Position numbers and translations under genes: made by a program. This document shows, piece by piece, positions 1-7,242 of a stretch of DNA of 7,503 bases. The stretch is taken from positions 1 to 7,503 of the forward strand of contig DJYL01000078.1 of assembly GCA_002448495.1 (NCBI GenBank), in the 5' to 3' direction. The stretch is from Pseudoselenomonas ruminantium (GTDB taxonomy: Bacteria > Bacillota > Negativicutes > Selenomonadales > Selenomonadaceae). Every line of letters starts with the position of its first letter. Position 1 is the first letter of the stretch. The notes beneath the pieces were generated by a model that was not told the DNA's origin, did no database searches, and was given only the letters and a program-made list of their open reading frames with translations.

Positions 1-1854
<1,854 letters not shown>

Positions 1855-1910
1855 TATGAAAATATTATGAAAAACAGCGTATGCAAGAGTAAATAAGTGA
1901 AAATCCACCA

Positions 1911-1918
1911 GGGGGGGG
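1911..1918. repeat. G8 homopolymer tract upstream of porin gene
   Basis: There are eight consecutive G bases in the spacer between uvrA and the porin gene, about 20 bases upstream of the candidate -35 element. No other G or C run this long is apparent in the window. Runs of this length can slip during replication. A role in switching the downstream promoter is only a possibility. Confidence 0.6.
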
Positions 1919-1938
1919 CAAATGTCCTTATATGTTGT

Positions 1939-1967
1939 TTGCATATCCACAAGGCAGTCATTATCAT
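1939..1967 (+). promoter_or_regulatory. candidate sigma-70-type promoter of the SLH porin gene
   Basis: A -35-like TTGCAT (1939-1944; only TTG matches the consensus TTGACA) and a -10 TATCAT (1962-1967; five of six matches) are separated by 17 bases. Transcription would start near 1974, giving a 5' leader of about 90 bases. The -35 element overlaps TTGCATA (1939-1945), which is an inverted copy of TATGCAA at 1880-1886 and might be an operator half-site. The weak -35 keeps confidence moderate. Confidence 0.4.
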
Positions 1968-1979
1968 AGTAATGGGTTA

Positions 1980-2055
1980 GGGGTATTGCCTTGGGATAGG
2001 AAACATGGAAACTGCAAGGGGCAATATTCCTGATGAATATATTAATTTATCAGGA
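1980..2055 (+). promoter_or_regulatory. structured 5' leader of the porin mRNA with partly hidden ribosome site
   Basis: Two stems can form. Stem A pairs 1980-1990 with 2020-2030: 11 pairs including two G-U, extendable by three more pairs past a two-base bulge. It would sit at the very 5' end of the predicted transcript. Stem B pairs TCCTGAT (2028-2034) with ATCAGGA (2049-2055) and covers the first half of the Shine-Dalgarno sequence AGGAGGG (2052-2058). Bases 2028-2030 belong to both stems, so the complete stems exclude each other. Stem A may stabilise the mRNA, as 5' hairpins do for other abundant outer-membrane protein mRNAs. Stem B may tune translation. Pairing is read from the sequence; function is inferred. 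Confidence 0.45.
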
Positions 2056-2065
2056 GGGATTTTTG

Positions 2066-3517
2066 ATGAAGAAATCACTTAGTGCAACTCTTGGTGCGGC
2101 TCTATTGATAGGTATGACCAGCACCACATTTGCGGCAGCTAATCCGTTTTCTGATGTGCCTGCCGACCATTGGGCTTATGATGCTGTATCACAGTTGGCT
2201 GCTGATGGTGTAATTGAAGGTTATGGGGATAGCACGTTCAAGGGAAACCGCAACATTACCCGCTATGAAATGGCGCAAATGGTTGCAAAGGCTATGGCTA
2301 AGAACACTTCTGGTGCGGATAAGGCTTTGGTAGATAAACTGGCTGCTGAATTTGCGGAAGAGCTTAATAATCTTGGTGTGCGTGTTGCTAATTTGGAACG
2401 TAATGCCGATATGGTAAAATGGACAGGTGAGGCGCGCTATACCTACACCAGTGACCGCTATGATGTTATAAAAAGTGCCAACAGATTATTAGGTGCTGAT
2501 GTTTTGGGAAAGAGCAACAAAAACAAGGAGAAGCTGTTGTTCCGATTGGAGCCTACGGCAGAAATCAATAGCAACTGGAAAGTAAAGGCACGTTTGGATG
2601 CATCTGCTGATGCAAAGGATGATACTACAGGCGATGTTTCTCTGAAGCGCCTTTGGGCTGAGGGAAATTATGGGCTGTTCACAGCCAAAATTGGTAAGCT
2701 TCCTATGTCTGTAGACAATGACCTGCTATTTGATGATGAATATTCGGGTGCGCAGGTGGAATATGGTAAAGACTTAAAGGTAACAGTTGGTGCTGGACGT
2801 TGGGATTTGAAGCGCTTGGGGGCAGTTTCTTTTGCTGATTCTGTGATTGAGGACTCTCCGGCAGCAGCAGCAGCAGGTATTACCAGTGTATCTCAGGCGT
2901 TGACAGCAGCAGGTATTGCCAATCGCTCGACAGCAGCTTATCAAGTTATTGGTGTTCAGTATGATAAGGGTAGCAAACTGTCTGGCGGTGTAGCGTTCCA
3001 TCACCTTAAAAATGAGTTGTTTACGGTTACCAGTGCAAGTAATATTCGTAATGCTATTGCCAATGGCATTAAGGATGAGCATGCTTATATCTGGTCTTTG
3101 AATGCCGCTTATAAATTTGATAAAAACTCTAAGTTTAGCGTTAACTATGCACAGAATACTGAAGCTGATAGCAAATTGGGAACGGCAGATTTTGGATTGG
3201 GTGATCTTGCTCATCTTGATAATGCTGATAAGGCATACAGTTTCCAGTATTCTTATAAAGGTGCCAAGGCCGAAAATCGTGGCAGCTGGGGTGCTTATGT
3301 GGCATATCGTCATCTTGGCCCCTTCGTGGCCATGGATCCGTCCTATGATGGAATTAAATGGGGGGAAAAAGGCTGGGAGATTGGTGCAAACTATGCTTTT
3401 GCCAAGAATATAGTGGCAACGGTTAAGTATGGTCAGGGGCATCAGCTCTTCAAAAATACCATTGGCCTTGATAACGATGTAAAACGCATCTTTGGTCGCG
3501 TACAGTTCTTCTTCTAA
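2066..3517 (+). CDS. SLH-domain outer-membrane porin-like protein (OmpM/Mep45 type)
   Basis: This predicted 483-residue protein links the outer membrane to the cell wall in diderm Firmicutes. Residues 1 to about 25 are a signal peptide: KK, a hydrophobic core, then TFAAA with cleavage near residues 23-25. One SLH domain covers about 26-78 (FSDVPADHWAYDAV, then GYGDSTF, then ITRYEMAQMV). Residues about 84-115 look like a short coiled coil. The rest has alternating polar and aromatic strands of a beta-barrel and ends in RVQFFF; a C-terminal phenylalanine is the usual signal for outer-membrane insertion. In Selenomonas and Veillonella such SLH domains bind polyamine-modified peptidoglycan (family knowledge). 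I chose ATG 2066 because AGGAGGG (2052-2058) lies seven bases before it and it begins a proper signal peptide; an in-frame ATG at 2033 would put eleven unlikely residues in front. Codons look more A/T-rich than in uvrA or the pyr genes, and pore function is inferred. Confidence 0.9.
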   Translation: MKKSLSATLGAALLIGMTSTTFAAANPFSDVPADHWAYDAVSQLAADGVIEGYGDSTFKGNRNITRYEMAQMVAKAMAKNTSGADKALVDKLAAEFAEELNNLGVRVANLERNADMVKWTGEARYTYTSDRYDVIKSANRLLGADVLGKSNKNKEKLLFRLEPTAEINSNWKVKARLDASADAKDDTTGDVSLKRLWAEGNYGLFTAKIGKLPMSVDNDLLFDDEYSGAQVEYGKDLKVTVGAGRWDLKRLGAVSFADSVIEDSPAAAAAGITSVSQALTAAGIANRSTAAYQVIGVQYDKGSKLSGGVAFHHLKNELFTVTSASNIRNAIANGIKDEHAYIWSLNAAYKFDKNSKFSVNYAQNTEADSKLGTADFGLGDLAHLDNADKAYSFQYSYKGAKAENRGSWGAYVAYRHLGPFVAMDPSYDGIKWGEKGWEIGANYAFAKNIVATVKYGQGHQLFKNTIGLDNDVKRIFGRVQFFF

Positions 3518-3539
3518 GAATAAAAAATTAATAATAATG

Positions 3540-3583
3540 AACCGTCATATTAAGTACATTTTTTACTTTTGTGACGGTTTTTT
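3540..3583 (+). terminator. intrinsic terminator after the porin gene
   Basis: AACCGTCA (3540-3547) pairs with TGACGGTT (3572-3579). An inner AAGTA/TACTT stem (3552-3556 with 3564-3568) can form inside the loop. The run of six T bases at 3578-3583 completes a rho-independent terminator 22 bases after the porin stop codon, so the porin is probably a single-gene transcript. Confidence 0.85.
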
Positions 3584-3595
3584 ATTTACGCTAAG

Positions 3596-3728
3596 CACCG
3601 AACGCTGCGGACAGTCAATGCTCCGACCCCGCTTTGCTGGTGACGGAATGAGTTGGGATTTGACAATTGACTTTTGACAAGTCAAAGCCTCCCCCTCGGG
3701 GGAGGTGCCCCGCAGGGGCGGAAGGGGC
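3596..3728. repeat. GC-rich palindromic element, probable dispersed (REP-like) repeat
   Basis: The non-coding stretch holds several nested palindromes. CCTCCCCC (3688-3695) faces GGGGGAGG (3698-3705) almost without a loop. GCCCC (3707-3711) pairs with GGGGC (3715-3719). TTGAC occurs three times at short spacing (3660, 3667, 3674) and the copy at 3667 faces GTCAA at 3681-3685. The left part (from about 3596) contains short GC-rich motifs but no clear stem. Composition and layout resemble repeats scattered between genes in many Firmicutes; copy number cannot be seen from one window and the boundaries are approximate. Short open frames through it on both strands have no ribosome sites and are not taken as genes. 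Confidence 0.5.
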
Positions 3729-3807
3729 AAATCGCGATTAAGTTTCCCTGTTTTTATCCGATATACATGATATAAGGGATTGCGTTTGTTCAAGGAGGGG
3801 ACTTTGT

Positions 3808-4656
3808 ATGCGTATATTGCAGAACTTAACCCGGGGCGAGCTGGATGCTTATGTCAAGCAGCCCACGGCGAAGAAGCTTAAGGATAAGACTGTGAAGGAC
3901 GGCGTTTATATTCCTGAAGGGGATAAGGATGCGGCGGCGGTTTATGTGGCTTCAAGGCAGCAGGGGCAGGGGGCTGATGCAGGCGACAGGGAAGCCCTGC
4001 TGAAAGATGTGGAGATTTCTGCGGACGGGTATGCTTTGCAGGAGAAAGCAGAGAAGCCGGTGGCATTTTCTTATAAGCGTATGGGGGATTCTTCCCGTTT
4101 TCGTTTGCAGTTTGACGGGCTGGGCATGATTAGCCGGGCCGTGAAGCAGGGCTATGTGACCATTGAAGGTCAGCGGGTGGATTTGTCTGATGAAGTGAAG
4201 AAGCAATTGCTCGCAGCCGGGAAGGAAATCGACGGTGTAAGAAAGCAGATTTCTACGCATAACTTCTTGTTGCATGAAGCGGCTTATGCGCAGCAGAGCC
4301 GGGATGCCATGCAGGAGGAAGGGGAGAAGATGTCCCGGGTGATGATGACGGTCAGCCGCATTATGCATGGGCGGAAGGTTTCACCGGCAGACGAGAAGGA
4401 ATTGATGGAGTTCAACAAAGACCTTTATGCCATGGCGAAAAATGCTGCCGCGCTGGAGAAATATCGTCATAAACATGATGACAGGGAAGACGAGCGGATT
4501 TCGGCGGAAAATGAACGTGCCAGAGAGCGGGCGGCAGAGCCGAAGGATTACAGTGTGGAAGAGACACCTATGCCGAACATGACAACGGAAATGACTGTGG
4601 ATTTGGAAGGGGAAATGCCAGAGATAGATGACGTGGGAGCCGTGTTAAGGGAGTGA
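3808..4656 (+). CDS. hypothetical protein, soluble, helical and highly charged
   Basis: I do not recognise this 282-residue protein as a member of a family with known function. The start is well supported: AAGGAGGG (3792-3799) lies eight bases before ATG 3808. It has no signal peptide, no membrane segment, no cysteine and no tryptophan, so it is probably cytoplasmic. Residues 1-60 are basic, then low-complexity QQGQGADAGD. Residues 85-125 look like a small beta-rich part (VAFSYKRMG, FRLQFDGLGMI, GYVTIEGQRVDLS). Residues 127-245 are predicted helical, with a compact conserved-looking stretch GRKVSPADEKELMEFNKD (188-205) followed by LYAMAKNAA, then a strongly charged segment (HKHDDREDERISAENERARE). 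The tail is acidic and rich in Met, Thr and Glu. A stretch of the form KVxxxDExxLMEFNxxLYxMAKxAA seems familiar from small uncharacterised Firmicutes proteins, but that is memory, not a search. It stands alone between a terminator plus repeat and the pyr promoter; TATAAG at 3771-3776 could be its -10, with no good -35. Confidence 0.85.
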   Translation: MRILQNLTRGELDAYVKQPTAKKLKDKTVKDGVYIPEGDKDAAAVYVASRQQGQGADAGDREALLKDVEISADGYALQEKAEKPVAFSYKRMGDSSRFRLQFDGLGMISRAVKQGYVTIEGQRVDLSDEVKKQLLAAGKEIDGVRKQISTHNFLLHEAAYAQQSRDAMQEEGEKMSRVMMTVSRIMHGRKVSPADEKELMEFNKDLYAMAKNAAALEKYRHKHDDREDERISAENERARERAAEPKDYSVEETPMPNMTTEMTVDLEGEMPEIDDVGAVLRE

Positions 4657-4666
4657 AAATTAATTC

Positions 4667-4695
4667 TTGCTTTTTTCAGATGTCCGCGCTATAAT
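4667..4695 (+). promoter_or_regulatory. promoter P1 of the pyr leader
   Basis: TTGCTT (4667-4672) and a perfect TATAAT (4690-4695) are separated by 17 bases. Transcription would start near 4702 and run through the PyrR hairpin and attenuator terminator before reaching pyrB. The -35 element begins 11 bases after the stop codon of the preceding gene. No terminator separates the two, so upstream transcription may also enter the leader. Confidence 0.75.
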
Positions 4696-4703
4696 TACAT
4701 ACA

Positions 4704-4722
4704 AAGCAGACGAGAGCTGCTT
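4704..4722 (+). promoter_or_regulatory. 5' hairpin of the pyr leader RNA
   Basis: AAGCAG (4704-4709) pairs with CTGCTT (4717-4722) around a seven-base loop, within the first bases of the P1 transcript. It may only protect the 5' end. The GAGCTGCTTC segment could also pair imperfectly with the 3' arm of the attenuator (GAAGCTC), across a three-base bulge. No role is assigned. Confidence 0.4.
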
Positions 4723-4743
4723 CAAGGACAAAAAAATACATTG

Positions 4744-4777
4744 CCTTTTTAAGATGCGTACTGCGATGCGCATAAGG
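4744..4777 (+). promoter_or_regulatory. PyrR-binding hairpin (anti-antiterminator) in the pyr leader
   Basis: The lower stem is CCTT/AAGG (4744-4747 with 4774-4777). The 5' bulge is TTTAAG (4748-4753). The upper stem has seven pairs, ATGCGTA (4754-4760) with TGCGCAT (4767-4773) including one G-U, closing the hexaloop CTGCGA (4761-4766). As I recall the Bacillus subtilis mutational work, PyrR sites need a CNGNGA hexaloop and a UUUAA bulge; both are present, as is the AAGG on the 3' side. When UMP is plentiful, PyrR would hold this hairpin, freeing the downstream terminator and stopping transcription before pyrB. The upper-stem sequence differs from the Bacillus consensus while keeping its pairing. 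pyrR itself is not in the window, so binding is inferred. Confidence 0.72.
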
Positions 4778-4853
4778 GGTGCCTGTCGACAGCTAATGGT
4801 ATAGCTGTAACTGTAAGTTAAAATAAAGCGGGAGCTTTCTTATGCATACGCAT
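4754..4853 (+). promoter_or_regulatory. antiterminator pairing of the pyr leader
   Basis: ATGCGTA (4754-4760) is exactly complementary to TACGCAT (4847-4853), and GCATAAG (4770-4776) is exactly complementary to CTTATGC (4839-4845). The two helices are nested, so they can form together. They would dissolve both the PyrR hairpin and the upper half of the terminator. The enclosed region carries its own hairpin, ACAGCTA/TAGCTGT (4789-4795 with 4802-4808). This fits the read-through state expected when PyrR is not bound. Confidence 0.6.
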
Positions 4854-4869
4854 AGGAAGCTCCCTTTTT
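4830..4869 (+). terminator. attenuator terminator of the pyr operon
   Basis: GGGAGCTTTCT (4830-4840) pairs with AGGAAGCTCCC (4854-4864), with one G-U. After a single bulged T at 4841 the stem continues as ATGC/GCAT with loop ATAC. Five T bases follow (4865-4869). It is a strong intrinsic terminator placed between P1 and pyrB, about 165 bases into the P1 transcript. Confidence 0.9.
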
Positions 4870-4923
4870 GGTGCTGAAAATATCATTATGCGGGCGGATT
4901 TTGTAAAGACAATGGATTTCTCC

Positions 4924-4953
4924 TTGAAAGTTTATGCAACTTTAATGTATAAT
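4924..4953 (+). promoter_or_regulatory. promoter P2, immediately upstream of pyrB
   Basis: TTGAAA (4924-4929, five of six consensus matches) and a perfect TATAAT (4948-4953) are 18 bases apart. The start site would be near 4960, about 26 bases before the pyrB start codon. Because it lies after the attenuator, its transcripts cannot be controlled by that terminator. By sequence it matches the consensus at least as well as P1. Confidence 0.65.
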
Positions 4954-4985
4954 TATAACTGTCGACCTGTTAAGGAGTGAATGAC

Positions 4986-5933
4986 TTGGAGAAAAACAAA
5001 TTGTCCCTGCGGGGAAAGAATGTTTTGGGTCTGGAGGATTTCAGCCCGGAAGAGATTCGCTTGGTGCTTGATACCGCCAAGGAAATGAAGAACATCATTC
5101 ATCGGGATATCAAGAAGGTTCCGACCCTGCGCGGCAAATCCATTGTCACCCTGTTTTATGAACCCAGCACCCGTACCCGTACTTCCTTTGAACTGGCGGG
5201 TAAGTACCTCGGCGCAGATGTGGTAAACATCACGGCCGGTTCGAGCAGTATCGTCAAGGGTGAAAGCCTCAGAGATACGCTCTATACCATCGAGGCTATG
5301 GGCGTAGATGCCATCGTTATGCGCCATAAGGCAGAAGGTGCAGCAGAATACGCTTCGCGCGTAGTAAGCCCTGTAATCCTGAACGCCGGTGACGGTGCGC
5401 ATGCGCATCCTTCGCAGGGCCTGTTGAACCTCTTTACCATCGAGGAACATAAAGGCCATCTCGAAGGGCTGAAGGTCGCCATTATCGGTGATGTGCTCCA
5501 CAGTCGTGTAGCCCGCTCCGATATCTACGGCATGCGCAAGATGGGCATGGAAGTGCATATCGCCGGCCCCAAGACCTTGCTGCCGCGTTTCCTCTACGAA
5601 GAACCGGGCATTGTGGTGCATGAGCGCATTGAAGATGCCATCGCCAATGCCGATGTTATCGAAGTGCTGCGCATTCAGCTCGAACGCATGAAAGGCGGCC
5701 TGTTCCCGACGACCCGCGAGTATGCACGGATTTTCGGCCTCAACGATACGCGCCTGAAGCTGGCCAAAGATGATGTACTGATTCTGCATCCGGGACCCAT
5801 GAATAAGGGCTGGGAAATCTCGCCCTTTACGGCTTACGGCAAGAACTCGGCCATTCAGGAAGAAGTACAGAATGGCGTAGCGGTGCGCATGGCGCTCTTT
5901 ACCTTGGTGCTGACGGGAGGAAAACAGGCATGA
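4986..5933 (+). CDS. pyrB: aspartate carbamoyltransferase, catalytic chain
   Basis: PyrB condenses carbamoyl phosphate with aspartate to give N-carbamoyl-aspartate, the first committed step of pyrimidine synthesis, in the cytoplasm. With the TTG start the protein has 315 residues, a usual length. Visible motifs: carbamoyl-phosphate loop STRTRTS (61-67); KGES (91-94), whose lysine reaches in from the neighbouring subunit; HPSQG (141-145); GDVLHSRVARS (168-178); RIQLERM (229-235) of the aspartate domain; and HPGPMNKG (268-275). I prefer TTG 4986 because AAGGAG (4972-4977) is eight bases before it. The in-frame GTG at 4977 overlaps that ribosome site and would add three residues. The stop codon overlaps the pyrC start (ATGA), implying translational coupling. 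No pyrI-like gene lies next to it, so the enzyme probably works without that regulatory chain, with control at the leader. Confidence 0.97.
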   Translation: MEKNKLSLRGKNVLGLEDFSPEEIRLVLDTAKEMKNIIHRDIKKVPTLRGKSIVTLFYEPSTRTRTSFELAGKYLGADVVNITAGSSSIVKGESLRDTLYTIEAMGVDAIVMRHKAEGAAEYASRVVSPVILNAGDGAHAHPSQGLLNLFTIEEHKGHLEGLKVAIIGDVLHSRVARSDIYGMRKMGMEVHIAGPKTLLPRFLYEEPGIVVHERIEDAIANADVIEVLRIQLERMKGGLFPTTREYARIFGLNDTRLKLAKDDVLILHPGPMNKGWEISPFTAYGKNSAIQEEVQNGVAVRMALFTLVLTGGKQA

Positions 5934-7219
5934 AAATTTTGCTCAAAGGCGGACGCGTAATCAATCCGGAAAATAAATTCGATGCAGTGGCAGATGTCCT
6001 CGTAGAAGACGGCAAGATTGTAAAAATCGGTGCAGGAATTGAGGAGAAAGCTGACGAAGTTTATAACGTTGCGGGTAAAGTGGTAACGCCGGGACTTATT
6101 GATCTGCATGTACACCTGCGGGAACCGGGCCAGGAAGCCAAAGAGGATTTTGCATCCGGTTCCAAGGCGGCAGCTGCGGGTGGCTTTACGACCATCTGCA
6201 CCATGCCCAACACCAAGCCGGTGGTGGATTCGGCAGCGCTCGTGCGCAGCTTGAAGATGCGGGCACAGGAAGCGGCCTGCGTTAATGTGGAAATCATCGG
6301 CGCGGTAACGAAAAATCAAGAGGGCAAAGAACTGGCGGAAGTCGGTGATATGATTGAAGCCGGTGCGGTAGCTTTCTCCGATGACGGTCATTTTGATGAA
6401 AGTGCCAAGGTCATGCTCAATGCCTTTGACTATCTGCATACCTTTGACAAGGTCATCATCAACCATGAGGAAGAACCGACGCTGGTCGATGAAGGTGTAA
6501 TGAACGAAGGGCACCGCAGCGCCATGCTGGGCCTTAAAGGCCGTCCGTCCGTAGCCGAAGATATCGCCGTCGCCCGTGATGTGCTGCTGGCTGAATATGC
6601 CGGGGCCCGCGTCCATGTGGCGCATATCAGCACCGCCCGTTCCGTGGATATCGTACGCCAGGCCAAGAAGCGCGGTGTAAGAGTGACGGCAGAAGCAACG
6701 CCCCAGCATCTGACCATGACGGAGGAATGTGTCAATCTCTTTGATACCTCCACGAAAATCAATCCGCCCTTGCGGGCAGCCAAGGACTGTGAAGCAATTC
6801 TCGAAGGATTGAAGGACGGCACCATTGATGCCATCGTCACCGACCACAGCCCGCATGCGCAGGAAGAAAAAGACCGTGAGTATATCTACGCGCCGAGCGG
6901 TTTCCCCGGCCTTGAAACGTCCTTGGGCATTATGCTGACGGATTTGTATCATGAGCAGAAACTGGACCTGCCTCTGATTATCTCTAAGATGAGCTATGAA
7001 CCAGCGAAGGTTTTCGGCCTCAATGCAGGCAAGCTCAGCGAGGGCGCACAGGCGGATATCACGGTTATTGACCCGGAACTAGAATGGACGGTTGACGAAA
7101 AAGAATTCTATACCAAGGGCAGCCACAGCCCCTTTGTGGGCCGCAAGCTCAAGGGCAAGGCGGTGCTGACCATGGTGAAAGGTAAAGTCGTTATGCAGGA
7201 TGGTAAGATTCTGGACTAA
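5930..7219 (+). CDS. pyrC: dihydroorotase
   Basis: PyrC is a zinc amidohydrolase that reversibly cyclises N-carbamoyl-aspartate to dihydroorotate, the step after PyrB. The 429-residue length and motifs fit the longer type of bacterial enzyme (Bacillus PyrC type), not the shorter E. coli type. Expected metal ligands are present: H60 and H62 in DLHVHLREPG, an aspartate of FSDDG (151/152), H179 in INHEEE, H232 in HVAHIST, and D305 in VTDHSPHA. R64 and N278 (KINPPLR) fit substrate contacts. The C-terminal part returns to the small beta domain typical of amidohydrolases (ADITVIDPE, then VKGKVVMQDGKI). GGGAGG (5915-5920) precedes the ATG by nine bases, inside the end of pyrB, and the two frames overlap by four bases. 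No missing residue or break is seen. Confidence 0.97.
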   Translation: MKILLKGGRVINPENKFDAVADVLVEDGKIVKIGAGIEEKADEVYNVAGKVVTPGLIDLHVHLREPGQEAKEDFASGSKAAAAGGFTTICTMPNTKPVVDSAALVRSLKMRAQEAACVNVEIIGAVTKNQEGKELAEVGDMIEAGAVAFSDDGHFDESAKVMLNAFDYLHTFDKVIINHEEEPTLVDEGVMNEGHRSAMLGLKGRPSVAEDIAVARDVLLAEYAGARVHVAHISTARSVDIVRQAKKRGVRVTAEATPQHLTMTEECVNLFDTSTKINPPLRAAKDCEAILEGLKDGTIDAIVTDHSPHAQEEKDREYIYAPSGFPGLETSLGIMLTDLYHEQKLDLPLIISKMSYEPAKVFGLNAGKLSEGAQADITVIDPELEWTVDEKEFYTKGSHSPFVGRKLKGKAVLTMVKGKVVMQDGKILD

Positions 7220-7242
7220 CATAATTTTAATGAGGTGTTTTC

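Noticed and set aside
1855..1935. Search for a terminator after uvrA.
   Set aside because: No stem followed by a T run is visible; the TATGCAA/TTGCATA inverted repeat is 52 bases apart and lacks a T tract.
2033..2065. An upstream in-frame ATG that would extend the porin by eleven residues.
   Set aside because: It would place uncharged residues before the signal peptide, it lies within the leader stem and it lacks a ribosome site; ATG 2066 has AGGAGGG at good spacing.
3563..3793. Small - strand frame through the terminator and GC-rich repeat (and a + strand one at 3492-3677).
   Set aside because: Both translate palindromic repeat and terminator DNA and have no ribosome site; typical spurious calls over dispersed repeats.
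4754..4804. A 16-codon frame (ATG to TAG) in the pyr leader with four arginine codons, resembling a leader peptide.
   Set aside because: There is no Shine-Dalgarno sequence before the ATG, and the same bases are fully explained by the PyrR hairpin and antiterminator.
4702..4869. The P1 transcript as a stand-alone RNA such as 6S RNA or a metabolite riboswitch.
   Set aside because: Length and promoter-terminator layout would allow it, but I see no 6S-like long closing stem with central bubble and no known aptamer core, while the PyrR elements match in order.
4783..4966. The octamer CTGTCGAC occurs twice, in the leader (4783-4790) and at the predicted P2 start (4959-4966), possibly an operator.
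   Set aside because: Only eight shared bases with different flanks; two copies are not enough to claim a regulator site.
5855..6952. A 365-codon open frame on the - strand across pyrB/pyrC.
   Set aside because: It is antisense to the intact PyrC metal-site motifs; the product looks like a random translation and no promoter or ribosome site stands out.
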